Source: an uncultured Victivallaceae bacterium (GTDB lineage Bacteria; Verrucomicrobiota; Lentisphaeria; Victivallales; Victivallaceae). Taken from it: a DNA stretch of 55,996 bases. Numbering within the stretch: position 1 is the stretch's first letter; every line of letters starts with the position of its first letter. The notes below the pieces were generated by a model. It was given only the letters and a program-made list of their open reading frames with translations. It was not told the origin of the DNA and searched no databases. The DNA lies in NCBI GenBank assembly GCA_944392655.1, contig CALXXL010000014.1, positions 1 through 55,996 of the forward strand, in the 5' to 3' direction. Below, in pieces: positions 27,350 through 35,646 of the stretch. The translations under genes were made by a program, and so were the position numbers.

Positions 27350-27475
27350 AAAAAACCAACCTGCATTACAGTAAAACACTTTTACAAAAATCACCATCGG
27401 TTTTTATGCAAACATAATAGATAATCAGTTATCTACAAGTATTTTACAAAAAACAAAAACAGGAGTTGGTTTTTT
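27350..27475. repeat. 11-bp inverted repeat bracketing 104 bp
   Basis: AAAAAACCAAC at 27350-27360 and its perfect complement GTTGGTTTTTT at 27465-27475. The enclosed DNA contains a second palindrome (TAGATAA / TTATCTA with a TCAG loop, 27418-27435). It could be a small insertion relic or a regulatory structure upstream of the giant gene. The rest of the 398-bp gap 27214-27611 is very AT-rich and holds no gene I can support. Confidence 0.55.
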
Positions 27476-27530
27476 ATTAAAAAAAATAACAAAAAAAGAC
27501 ATTTTCATACATTTTTTAACATTTTGCATG

Positions 27531-27559
27531 TTGATTTTTGATACTAACCGCGCTATTTT
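27531..27559 (+). promoter_or_regulatory. Probable promoter of the 1747-residue protein gene
   Basis: TTGATT, 17-bp spacer, TATTTT, about 64 bp upstream of the start. A small GGATA / TATCC hairpin follows in the leader. Confidence 0.45.
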
Positions 27560-27623
27560 CCAACGTCGATAGAAATATTACGGATATAAATCTATCCAAA
27601 ACCATTAACCAATGAGGTATACA

Positions 27624-30600
27624 ATGGCTTTTACAGAAGTTGTCGACTCCAATAATTCACCTGTTGTTGGAGAGTATGTAACCAACGGTACTCAGACCGT
27701 TATGGACGGCGGAGTAACCAGCGGCGGTTCTATCAGCGGCGCCGAAGGCAGCGCAGCTATAATCGTCAGCAGCGGCGGCAAAGTTTATGACCTTCAGGTA
27801 AACGGCCCCAATACTATGATTTATCTGCGGGGCGGCGAACTTATTAACGCTCAAATCGAAAACCTCGACCCTGCATGGTATACCGGCGACGGCGTTTTTG
27901 CTCATATGCAATTCTCCGCCGGCGTTATCGAAAACTGCTATTTTAAATACGGGATGCTTACAACTGTCGGAGATAACGGGCAGATCGTTAAAAACTGTAT
28001 CCTCTCCGGCGATGAAATGGTTAACAACCAGGGACTCCATTATACCAACTTCCGTATGGGCGCAGGGGTTATGTCCAACTGTACTGTAACAGGTTACGGC
28101 AACCTGCTCTTCGGATATGGCAACGTGGACGGACATAATTTTTCACCGGTTGCATACAATACCATCGTTACAGGTAACGGTAATGTTGACCTTCGGGAAA
28201 ATGCTATACTATATGATACATATATGAATGGCGGCAAAATCACCGCTGCCGGTAAGTGCAGCGGAACTGTTATCGATAACGGAACCCTGAACGTTGTTAC
28301 TACCGGATCAATTTATGATACCGTAATGAACGGCGGTACCTTAATGGTATCCAAAACCGAAGGCGTAGCTATCGATGGTGCTACTTTAAAAGGCGGCATT
28401 TTCCAACTTGGCGCATCCGGATGCATTATAAAAAATGTTACAGCTGAAAATACCAAACTTGTCGGCAATAATGCAGACGCTTATCTTATGGTAGCAAATT
28501 TAAACGCATTCGAAAATGTTACCTGGAACGGATATGATCTGAACGAAACTTCTGCCGCTATCAGCAACGGATCTCTGCTCAACAACGCAGATGCAAAAAC
28601 TCTTAAGTTCCTCATTGTCGATGATTCTACTTTCATTATGTATGCCGACGGCCTGGTCGAAAATATCACCATTAAAGGCGAATCCGGATGGATTCAGACC
28701 ACCAACGGTACTCTCAATAACGTTACTATCGAAAACGGCCGCCTCGAAGCCATGGGCACAACAAAAGTTAACAAGGTCTCCATTGTCGGCAAAGGATATC
28801 AGGAAGCATGGCATGACGGTTCTACTTTGGTCGCATTCGGCAGCTCCGTAATCGACGATGTGGAAATAGCAGCCGGCGGATCTGCTCACGTTTATGAAAC
28901 TTCGCAGGTGTCTAATATAACCGTTAAAGACGGCGGCGTTCTCCGTATGGAAGGCTGGAGCACCGATAAAGTATACTCCGGTACCGTTGACGGCGTTACC
29001 GTTGAGGCAGGCGGTAAAATGGTTTTCGGACACTATGATACAACCAGCGGCACCGCCACTATCAAAAATACCACCATCGAAGAAGGCGGGATGCTCCAGA
29101 TTACCGGTCACGATTTTTCTTTGGAAAACTTCGTTATCAACTACGGCGGCAGTGAATATCTCGTAACTGTCGACGCTGAAAACAAAACTATTGACGGCCT
29201 GGTTCTCGCGGAAGGTTCTATTTATAACGGATTCGGCGAAAATGATACCCACGGCCTTACCAATGTCGTCGTTATCGAAGGCGGCTCCATCAACGATATG
29301 AGCCTGAACAGCACCGTATCCGGCGAATTCTTCTTCGCTGACGGATCTTCTCAGACCCTCGATATCTCCGGCGGCGAAGTCAAGAGCTTCGTCGTTGCCA
29401 ATGGCGCCGTACTCTATGGCTCTGCCGATGGCACGATGAATAATGTCACCATACTCGATGGCGGATCCCTCGCCGGACTCACCATGTCTACCAACCTTAC
29501 CGGTAAATATGTATATGCCGACGGTTCACAGCTTGAGTTCTATATCCAGGACGGCGCCGAAGGACGCGAAGCCAAAAACCTCGTATTCAACGGAACCGCT
29601 TTCTCCCTCGACTCAGGCAAGGCGGAAAATATCACCATGAACGGCGCAACTTTGATCGCTTCCAACGCTTCCGCTACCGGCGTGATCCTCGCCAACGGCG
29701 CAAGCCTCATGATCAATGACGTTGCCGGAGTTTCCCTCGAAGGTATTAATAAAGATTACAGCGAAACTTCCGATAATTACAACTTCTCGGTCAGCAGCAC
29801 TGAAGCAAGCAATGTCGTCCTCGCTAACGGCGCAATCTTCAAAATGGCCAATAACTACTCCTTCGCAGGCGGCGTTGTCACCGGCAGCCGCGCTGCAGCG
29901 GAAAACGGTTACAGCCAGGAAGATTTTGACGTATACGGCGGCGCTTCTGTTCTCCAGGTCAATGAAGGCGGAAAAGTCGACGGAACCGTGTTCGAAAATG
30001 GCGGCGTTCTGGAAGTAAATGGCGCAAATACCAGCATTTCCAATATCGTGGTCGGCGAAGACGCTGTCCTCAGACTCAACCTCGCTTCCACCGGCAATAT
30101 CAACGGTACTATCTACGGTTTCGTCGATGATGAAGAAAACGCCGGTCGCAACCTGACTTTCGACGGTAAGAAAATTACCAACGTCAGACTGGTTGGCAAC
30201 AACTCCAGCCTGACACTCGGCTCCGGAATGACCGCCGAAAACGTCGAAATGATCGGAATGAATAAAAATGTTATCACTGGCGACAGCAGCAATACTATCA
30301 CCAACCTCTATCTCGATGTGGAAGGCACGGTAGATGCTTTCGAAGCCAATATCAAGAATCTTATTCTCGTAGACGGCGAATTCCAGGCCCGCGCTAAAGT
30401 CGACGGCGCGGTCGTATCCGGCGACGCGGTCCTTTCCACATCACTCGACAACGCTGTATTCAATGACATCACACTGAAGGATTCCGCTACATTGACAATC
30501 GGAAGCGTTATCAATCAGTGGAGTAATACAGCATACGCTGCAACGGTTACCAATATCGTTACTGAAGATGGATTCACCGGAAAAATCGCCCTGCGCAACG

Positions 30601-32867
30601 GCGTTATCAACGGATTGAACATGAACGGCGGCACTCTGGAACTCGACAGCACCGCTGAAGCGGCTCCGGATCGCACCGGCATCAACCTCGATTTCAAGGG
30701 TAACTACTACTTCCAGAATACCACTATCAATGATAACTACGGCAACGGTATTACCTTTGACGACGCATCTACCACCAGCGTCATCTTCGGCGCAGGCAAC
30801 AAAATCAATGCGAAAGTCAATTATACCGCTAATGACGCTACCATTATCTTCAACGGCGAAGGTAATAACATTACTAAACAGATCAGCGCGACCAATGTCG
30901 TATTCGATCTGACCAATATGGCAAAATGCCCGTCTCTCCTCGTCAGCGATCTCAGCATGATCAGCGCCAGCATGAGAGGCGAATATATTATCGACGCTGA
31001 ATGGCGCCAGGGGTATTACAACCTCGGTAAAGCTGAAAAATTCAACGTCGGTATGAGATTCGACGTCGATGGAACCACCGTAAATGATTATTTCCGCGCC
31101 GGTCAGTCCTACACTCAGGACGGATACACCGCAACTCTGGAAAAAATCAATAACTACCTGGTTCTCTCCATCAAGGCGGATGCCAGCACCAATACCAAGT
31201 TCAGCTGGAAAAATAACTCCGATCCAGCTCCGTACTACGTCAACGATATTACCGAGACATCCGGTACCGTATACCTCGGCAATACCATGGAAACTGAAGC
31301 CAACGGTCACGCATTCAAGAGCGTCGGCGGTAAAATCTCCGCGGCCGGAATCATCACTTCTTCCATGAATAATATGACGTTTTTCGGCGGCAGCAATACC
31401 AACGATCGCGCAGCAAGCTGGATCAAGGTTACCGGCGGCAGCAATAACGTTATCTACGGCGGCGGCGACGGCAAGAATATGACCGACGGCACCAATATCT
31501 GGATCTCCGCCAGCAATAACGCTAAAGTCTACGGCGGCAGCAATAATGCCAATGTTACCGGAGATATCAATGTCGATATCGACGCCGGCAGCTATATCAC
31601 CGTATTCGGCGGTAATAATAACGGCGGAACCGTTACCGGCAATATCAACGTCAACGTTGCAGAAGCTCAGATCAACAGCCACTTCGCTGGCGGCGGTATC
31701 GGATCTGTTGTCGGAAATATTACCAGCGAAATTTCTGTAAATAAAGTTTCCGCAGGAAATATCTTCGGCGGCGCTATCGGCGACGCTTCCATCGCCGGAG
31801 GCAATGTGGACGGTAATATCGCCCTCACTATCAACTCCGGTTCTTATCAGGGCCTCGTCTTCGGCGGCAGCCGCATCAGCGGAGACGCTTCCGCTACAGT
31901 TACCGGTTCCATTACCCTGAACGTAAACAATATTACACATCAGGATAATGACGCCATCCTCGAAGAAGGTCCGACTTCATGGATCGTCGGCGGCGGTCAG
32001 GCTGTAGAAGGCGGCAAGCTTACTGCCGGAGCCGTATCCATCTCTATCGCTGATTCCAGCATCGGACGCGTAGTGGGCGGCGCTCAAGCTGATGGCGAAG
32101 GTTCCGTTGCCGAGGTCGGCGATGTCGAAATCTCTATCGACAACTCATCCGTTGTCAACATCTTCGGCGGCGGTTACGCATACAACAACGGCGCATCCAC
32201 AGTCAACGGCGATACTTACATCGTAATCAACGCTGGCGACCGCACCACCATTACCGGTAATATCTACGGCGGCGGCGATAACCCCGCAAGCGGAGTTTAC
32301 GGCGGCAGCGCTACGGTTTCCGGCGACTCCACTATCGAATTCTCCGGAAACGGCGATTCACTTATCTTCACTGGCGTGGTTAACGGCGACGGCATGATCG
32401 CTGGAACTGTGGCCGGAGATAAGAACCTCGTATTCAAAGGATTCTCCGGAACTTTCAACGGTACCGCAGTCAATTTCGACAACGTATCGTTCTCCGGCGA
32501 TACCGCTATGAATATGGCTAACAGCTTCTCGGTAAGTTCTATGACTTTCGACCTGTCCGAACGCTCAAGCTCCATGGCTAATGACGGATTCGTAAGCGAC
32601 GCTGCGTCATTCAACTTCACCGACGGCGAAAAGAATATCAACCTTATTTTCGACTTCGATTCCGATTCGTTCGACTTCGCTCTGATGGACGTCTCCGACG
32701 AATCACTCGAAGGCGCAACCGTAAATATCTTTGATATCAACAGCGATCAGACCGTTTCTCTTACCTTCGGCAGCCAATTCGCTATCGACGGTAAAGGCGT
32801 CTTCAACCTCGACGTTGACGACAACGGCATGTTGACCGCTTCTTTCAAGAAAGGCGCCCTGGCGTAA
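27624..32867 (+). CDS. Giant AIDA-like repeat protein without signal peptide
   Basis: 1747 residues. Start ATG 27624 follows GAGGTATAC; the frame opens 4 codons earlier. Residues 1 to about 1130 are short degenerate beta-helix repeats of the 'NGGTLxVxxxG / GGxxxNxTVxNGG' type, akin to AIDA repeats (parallel beta-solenoid). A second block (about 1230-1640) is built of GGS/GGG-rich repeats such as VYGGSNNANVTGDINVDIDA, each giving a turn of 'FGG...GNI.V.V'. The protein is acidic and almost free of Cys. There is no signal peptide and no C-terminal autotransporter barrel; it ends FKKGALA. Secretion by a type I-like or other C-terminal-signal route is likely (inference). It is followed by a strong terminator. 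Confidence 0.85.
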   Translation: MAFTEVVDSNNSPVVGEYVTNGTQTVMDGGVTSGGSISGAEGSAAIIVSSGGKVYDLQVNGPNTMIYLRGGELINAQIENLDPAWYTGDGVFAHMQFSAGVIENCYFKYGMLTTVGDNGQIVKNCILSGDEMVNNQGLHYTNFRMGAGVMSNCTVTGYGNLLFGYGNVDGHNFSPVAYNTIVTGNGNVDLRENAILYDTYMNGGKITAAGKCSGTVIDNGTLNVVTTGSIYDTVMNGGTLMVSKTEGVAIDGATLKGGIFQLGASGCIIKNVTAENTKLVGNNADAYLMVANLNAFENVTWNGYDLNETSAAISNGSLLNNADAKTLKFLIVDDSTFIMYADGLVENITIKGESGWIQTTNGTLNNVTIENGRLEAMGTTKVNKVSIVGKGYQEAWHDGSTLVAFGSSVIDDVEIAAGGSAHVYETSQVSNITVKDGGVLRMEGWSTDKVYSGTVDGVTVEAGGKMVFGHYDTTSGTATIKNTTIEEGGMLQITGHDFSLENFVINYGGSEYLVTVDAENKTIDGLVLAEGSIYNGFGENDTHGLTNVVVIEGGSINDMSLNSTVSGEFFFADGSSQTLDISGGEVKSFVVANGAVLYGSADGTMNNVTILDGGSLAGLTMSTNLTGKYVYADGSQLEFYIQDGAEGREAKNLVFNGTAFSLDSGKAENITMNGATLIASNASATGVILANGASLMINDVAGVSLEGINKDYSETSDNYNFSVSSTEASNVVLANGAIFKMANNYSFAGGVVTGSRAAAENGYSQEDFDVYGGASVLQVNEGGKVDGTVFENGGVLEVNGANTSISNIVVGEDAVLRLNLASTGNINGTIYGFVDDEENAGRNLTFDGKKITNVRLVGNNSSLTLGSGMTAENVEMIGMNKNVITGDSSNTITNLYLDVEGTVDAFEANIKNLILVDGEFQARAKVDGAVVSGDAVLSTSLDNAVFNDITLKDSATLTIGSVINQWSNTAYAATVTNIVTEDGFTGKIALRNGVINGLNMNGGTLELDSTAEAAPDRTGINLDFKGNYYFQNTTINDNYGNGITFDDASTTSVIFGAGNKINAKVNYTANDATIIFNGEGNNITKQISATNVVFDLTNMAKCPSLLVSDLSMISASMRGEYIIDAEWRQGYYNLGKAEKFNVGMRFDVDGTTVNDYFRAGQSYTQDGYTATLEKINNYLVLSIKADASTNTKFSWKNNSDPAPYYVNDITETSGTVYLGNTMETEANGHAFKSVGGKISAAGIITSSMNNMTFFGGSNTNDRAASWIKVTGGSNNVIYGGGDGKNMTDGTNIWISASNNAKVYGGSNNANVTGDINVDIDAGSYITVFGGNNNGGTVTGNINVNVAEAQINSHFAGGGIGSVVGNITSEISVNKVSAGNIFGGAIGDASIAGGNVDGNIALTINSGSYQGLVFGGSRISGDASATVTGSITLNVNNITHQDNDAILEEGPTSWIVGGGQAVEGGKLTAGAVSISIADSSIGRVVGGAQADGEGSVAEVGDVEISIDNSSVVNIFGGGYAYNNGASTVNGDTYIVINAGDRTTITGNIYGGGDNPASGVYGGSATVSGDSTIEFSGNGDSLIFTGVVNGDGMIAGTVAGDKNLVFKGFSGTFNGTAVNFDNVSFSGDTAMNMANSFSVSSMTFDLSERSSSMANDGFVSDAASFNFTDGEKNINLIFDFDSDSFDFALMDVSDESLEGATVNIFDINSDQTVSLTFGSQFAIDGKGVFNLDVDDNGMLTASFKKGALA

Positions 32868-32889
32868 ATAGCCTCTAAACCCTAACGGG

Positions 32890-32926
32890 AGTCCCGGCCG
32901 TTCAACAACCGGCCGGGACTTTTTTT
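32890..32926 (+). terminator. Strong Rho-independent terminator of the giant gene
   Basis: Perfect 11-bp stem AGTCCCGGCCG / CGGCCGGGACT with a 9-nt loop and a run of seven T. Confidence 0.95.
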
Positions 32927-32937
32927 GTAAATAATAT

Positions 32938-32966
32938 TTGACTTTTTATATTTATATCGATATATT
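32938..32966 (+). promoter_or_regulatory. Probable promoter of the peptide/kinase/PqqD cassette
   Basis: TTGACT, exact 17-bp spacer, TATATT, 46 bp upstream of the small peptide gene and directly after the giant gene's terminator. It shares its -10 hexamer and spacing with the promoter of the second giant gene (36248-36276). Confidence 0.65.
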
Positions 32967-33012
32967 ATAAGTAATGTTTTCTACTTTTTCAGTTAACGGT
33001 AAAGGTAAAGTC

Positions 33013-33126
33013 ATGAAAGAAAAATATGAAGCTCCGGAAATAGTTGTCATGGAATCCGATATAAAAGATGTTATAGCGGTCAGCGCTACTCATGAAGGAT
33101 TCGAAGAAGAGGAGTATGAATGGTAA
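33013..33126 (+). CDS. Candidate RiPP precursor peptide, 37 residues
   Basis: Short gene with its own ribosome binding site (AAAGG, 8 bases upstream) and a promoter 46 bp before. The peptide begins MKEKYEAPEIVVMESD: Tyr5-x2-Pro8-x-Ile10 matches the YxxPxL leader motif that PqqD-like recognition proteins bind in lasso-peptide and related RiPP systems. After a hydrophobic stretch (DVIAVSAT) comes an acidic aromatic C-terminus (GFEEEEYEW). Ser15, Ser24 and Thr26 are possible phosphorylation sites for the kinase encoded next. The core after Thr26 is only about 11 residues, too short for a classical lasso. Function unknown; the RiPP reading comes from leader motif plus neighbours. Confidence 0.7.
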   Translation: MKEKYEAPEIVVMESDIKDVIAVSATHEGFEEEEYEW

Positions 33127-33191
33127 TAATACCATAGCATACATCTCAATAATAAAACAATCGCTTAAGTATACAAGCTGAAAAATCAATT

Positions 33192-33221
33192 GCAGTATGT
33201 TTTCATATCAAAATATACTGC
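33192..33221 (+). promoter_or_regulatory. 12-bp hairpin between peptide gene and kinase gene
   Basis: GCAGTATGTTTT pairs with AAAATATACTGC (one G-U), 6-nt loop. It ends 13 bp before the kinase ATG. No T-run follows, so it is more likely an mRNA stability or partial-attenuation element, as often lies after RiPP precursor genes. The rest of the gap 33127-33234 shows nothing else. Confidence 0.6.
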
Positions 33222-33234
33222 ACTACTATTTTAT

Positions 33235-33987
33235 ATGGCAGTATTTGATATCAGTTTAGCCGGACAACGGATCGGAATAGACTCCATTTATGATTATGTT
33301 TTCAGTTTGTGCCGGAATTATATAACCACAGAAAATCATGGCGACGCTCCGGATTTTAAAGTGAAAATATCCGATGAAGATATCGATCGGGAATATTACA
33401 AACTGATTCAACAGGTTAATGCCGAAAAGAAATCATTTCAGAAGTTTTCCAGACCATATCTGGAGTCTCTCGCCGTATACCGCAAAATCGCTGCCGAAAT
33501 CGTAAATTATAATACCATACTCTTCCACGGCTCGGTTATCGCGGTGGATAATTCAGCATTTATGTTTACCGCCCCCAGCGGAACCGGAAAATCTACCCAC
33601 GCAAAATTGTGGCGGGAATTGTTCGGCAAACGGGCTGCCATGATAAATGATGATAAACCTCTACTCAAAATATACGAAAACAATATAATCGCATACGGCT
33701 CACCATGGAGCGGAAAACATCGACTGGAAAATAATATCGCCGTACCATTAAAAGCGGTAGCTTTTTTACAGCGAGGCACCCGGAACCATATCCGTCAAGT
33801 TACACCTCAGGAGATTTATGTGAACATAATTGAACAGACTTTTAAACCCGAAGATCCTCAGAAAATTGCACTTATATTGAAGCTGATCGATAAAATGATC
33901 CAGAATACACGCTTCTATATAATGACATGCAATATGGAAAAAGAGGCAGCCGTCGTTGCTAGCTCTTCTATGATGCAAATTTTTTAA
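33235..33987 (+). CDS. HPr kinase-like peptide serine kinase (PadeK-type)
   Basis: 250 residues. Walker A APSGTGKS at 113-120, then THAKLWRELFG, INDDKPLLKIY (acidic Walker B-like/base position), YGSPWSGKH and NNIAVPLKAVAFLQRG. This order is that of the HprK-like kinases found in lasso-peptide clusters such as paeninodin, where the enzyme phosphorylates a Ser of the precursor. It lacks the N-terminal half of true HPr kinase/phosphorylase. I chose ATG 33235, which matches the family N-terminus MAVFDISLAG; a TTG at 33190 would place the intergenic hairpin inside the gene. The ribosome binding site is poor. The PqqD-like gene follows after 18 bp. Confidence 0.85.
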   Translation: MAVFDISLAGQRIGIDSIYDYVFSLCRNYITTENHGDAPDFKVKISDEDIDREYYKLIQQVNAEKKSFQKFSRPYLESLAVYRKIAAEIVNYNTILFHGSVIAVDNSAFMFTAPSGTGKSTHAKLWRELFGKRAAMINDDKPLLKIYENNIIAYGSPWSGKHRLENNIAVPLKAVAFLQRGTRNHIRQVTPQEIYVNIIEQTFKPEDPQKIALILKLIDKMIQNTRFYIMTCNMEKEAAVVASSSMMQIF

Positions 33988-34005
33988 TAATAAGGTGATT
34001 TTTCT

Positions 34006-34275
34006 ATGAAACTCAAAGAGGGAGTCGTCCTTCACTTCAACGGCGAAAAGTATATCGCACTTACCACCGGAAACGCAGCAAAAAATTTTAACGGAATAAC
34101 ATACAGCAATTCCACCGGTAATTTTATTATGAATCTGCTGCTCAATGAGGATATCTCCGAACTGGAAATCATTCAGGCGGTAACCAAAAAATATGACGTA
34201 GATTCAGTAACAGCAGGCAAGGATGTCCACCGTTTTCTGGAAAATCTACGTCATATCGGAATATTGGACGAATAA
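34006..34275 (+). CDS. PqqD-like peptide recognition protein (RRE)
   Basis: 89 residues, the usual size of PqqD/RRE proteins. EGVVLHFNGEKYIALTTGNA and AKNFNGITYSNSTGNFIMNLL form the beta-winged part, followed by helices (EIIQAVTKKYDVDSVTAGKD, VHRFLENLRHIGIL). Such proteins bind the leader of a RiPP precursor and present it to a modifying enzyme. AAGGTGA precedes the start. It ends 5 bp from convergent msrB. No radical SAM enzyme, protease or cyclase gene is adjacent, so the kinase is the only visible modifying enzyme. Confidence 0.9.
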   Translation: MKLKEGVVLHFNGEKYIALTTGNAAKNFNGITYSNSTGNFIMNLLLNEDISELEIIQAVTKKYDVDSVTAGKDVHRFLENLRHIGILDE

Positions 34276-34280
34276 GTAAA

Positions 34281-34724
34281 TTATTTTTCCTTTTCCAAAT
34301 CCAATACTTTTTTCCATTCACCGTAACCACGGGAGTCCAGCTCGGCATAAGAAATAAATTCCAGCGACGCACTGTTGATACAGTATCTTACCCCATTAGG
34401 ACTCTCCGGATCATTGTAAAATACATGGCCTAAGTGACTCCCCCCATACCGGCTCTTTACTTCCACCCGATCCATACCGTAACTCCTGTCATCACGGTAT
34501 AACACCGCATCCGATTTTAACGGCGAAGTGAAACTCGGCCAACCGCAACTGCTCGGATATTTGTCCGCCGAAGAAAACAGCGGTTCTCCTGTTACCACAT
34601 CTACATAAATGCCTTTCTCGGCGGAATTCCAGTTCGCAAACTTGTAATATCCCGGACTGCGTGTTATATTCTCGATGTTGCGTGAATCAGACGTAGCCGC
34701 CGATTGTTTCAAGGGGAAAACCAA
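34281..34724 (-). CDS. msrB: Peptide methionine-R-sulfoxide reductase, abnormal 5' end
   Basis: About 147 residues. Catalytic core is complete: [50 protein letters not shown] and [10 protein letters not shown] with the nucleophile Cys. It reduces methionine-R-sulfoxide in proteins. The N-terminus is odd: the usual LTPEQYxVxxxxxTE block is replaced by an unrelated-looking stretch, and no ATG is available; the first plausible start is TTG at 34724, with the frame open to a stop at 34754. A borderline with foreign-looking DNA lies right here, so the gene may have lost its original start. Zinc-site cysteines of many MsrB are absent, as in the MsrAB-type. Confidence 0.85.
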   Translation of the reverse strand: MVFPLKQSAATSDSRNIENITRSPGYYKFANWNSAEKGIYVDVVTGEPLFSSADKYPSSCGWPSFTSPLKSDAVLYRDDRSYGMDRVEVKSRYGGSHLGHVFYNDPESPNGVRYCINSASLEFISYAELDSRGYGEWKKVLDLEKEK

Positions 34725-34812
34725 CCCCCAGGCGTTAATATGAAACTTTTTTTATGCTCCGAATATTTGCCGTTTTGCGTGAAGCAGGGTAACGGGTGGT
34801 GCCGTCCTGTAA

Positions 34813-34863
34813 GGTGCTGAACTCACCGACCGTAAACGGCTTTTTTGTCGAATGGGAGTTCAG
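34813..34863 (+). promoter_or_regulatory. Switch-like leader hairpins sequestering a ribosome binding site
   Basis: CTGAACTC (34817-34824) pairs perfectly with GAGTTCAG (34856-34863), and CGAC pairs with GTCG inside. The right arm covers GGGAG, the ribosome binding site of the ATG at 34867. A competing local hairpin GGTG / CACC (34813-34816 with 34824-34827) uses part of the left arm and would release it. This mutually exclusive pairing is typical of translational switches or attenuators. A T-rich CGGCTTTTTT stretch lies within the loop. Confidence 0.5.
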
Positions 34864-34866
34864 ACC

Positions 34867-34917
34867 ATGAGTAAGACCAACTCAAACAAGAAACAAAACT
34901 GTTGCCGCAAACCTTAA
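34867..34917 (+). CDS. Possible 16-residue leader peptide
   Basis: ATG at 34867 with GGGAG 8 bases upstream gives the peptide MSKTNSNKKQNCCRKP and a stop. A +1 frame from the same place runs without stop into the 197-residue ORF, so this may instead be the true start of that protein with a frameshift. Uncertain. Confidence 0.25.
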   Translation: MSKTNSNKKQNCCRKP

Positions 34918-34927
34918 AAGCCAAGAA

Positions 34928-35521
34928 ATGGCCGGAAACAGCCCGCAAATCACAAAAGCCCAAACCCCCAATACAGACACGAAAACAATAAAAAGCGGGC
35001 TACAATCGGCAAAAGAAGCAAAAATCAAGCCCCCTGCTGGACAGACAAAGACTAACACAGCTAAGAAAGCCCGGCAACGCGCCTGTAATGCACGAAAAGC
35101 AGAAAAACAAGTAATTACACGAACCAATGATAAAATCGCACCAGAAGCGGCAATCCGCGAAAAATGCGACAAAGCAAAATTAAAAAAGCTAATTCGTGTA
35201 TTCAACAGCGAAGAATCTACACATACTATGCCGGACGGACTGGAACTTTCAGCCAAAGCCCGGACAATTGTACAAATGGCTTCAACAATACCCGGATATA
35301 GTATTCTTGAATTTTTGGAAGAATTAACACCGCTGATTATACTTTCATGCCTCTACACGCCGAAAGAAATTGTAGATGAATTTGAGCTTGACTCAATAGA
35401 AACTGTAGCCTTATGGGAATATCGAGGTCTATTAACCCCGTCAATCACCGGACGAGTGTATTCTGCATACGATTTAAAATGTTTTTGCGAAAAGCTAAAG
35501 AATTTGACAGGAAACGCATAG
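34928..35521 (+). CDS. Hypothetical protein, basic N-terminus and MerR-like C-terminus
   Basis: 197 residues. The first 90 residues are Lys/Thr/Ala/Gln-rich and low-complexity, unlike any other protein here. The C-terminal 50 residues (PKEIVDEFELDSIETVALWE, then YRGLLTPSITGRVYSAYDLK) resemble a MerR/excisionase-like winged helix: recognition helix, wing, 'GLL.P...GR.YS..DL'. A DNA-binding regulator of a mobile element is likely (inference). The start has no good ribosome binding site; see the 16-residue ORF upstream. It sits alone in a block between msrB and the tRNA operon. Confidence 0.55.
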   Translation: MAGNSPQITKAQTPNTDTKTIKSGLQSAKEAKIKPPAGQTKTNTAKKARQRACNARKAEKQVITRTNDKIAPEAAIREKCDKAKLKKLIRVFNSEESTHTMPDGLELSAKARTIVQMASTIPGYSILEFLEELTPLIILSCLYTPKEIVDEFELDSIETVALWEYRGLLTPSITGRVYSAYDLKCFCEKLKNLTGNA

Positions 35522-35536
35522 GCACACCCCTGTATT

Positions 35537-35646
35537 TTTATCCGGTTATTTTGATTATAGCCACATCACAACATAAATGATTTTCTGGTATTTTAAGGCG
35601 AAAAACCCCCAAAATTTTTATCCGGTTTTTATCCGGTTATTTTTAG
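35537..35646. repeat. Three copies of a TTTTTATCCGGTTATTTT-like motif
   Basis: TTTTTATCCGGTTATTTT occurs near 35537, and a doubled TTTTTATCCGG TTTTTATCCGG form near 35615-35646. Meaning unknown; short iterons of this sort occur near element ends or binding sites. No gene is seen between 35522 and the tRNA terminator. Confidence 0.5.

Noticed and set aside
30441-31940. A 499-codon open frame on the minus strand inside the giant gene
   Set aside because: It is antisense to a highly repetitive, strongly biased coding sequence; its Asp/Ala/Gly-Val composition is the mirror of the GGN-rich repeats and it has no ribosome binding site.
33013-34275. Classical lasso peptide cluster
   Set aside because: Kinase and RRE fit, but no B2 protease or asparagine-synthetase-like cyclase is nearby and the putative core is too short for a threaded ring and tail.
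34813-34863. Retron msr/msd-like structure
   Set aside because: Stems are present but no reverse transcriptase gene lies nearby.
34867-35521. Programmed frameshift joining the 16-residue ORF to the 197-residue ORF
   Set aside because: The frames could be joined, but no clear slippery site is visible; kept only as an alternative start explanation.
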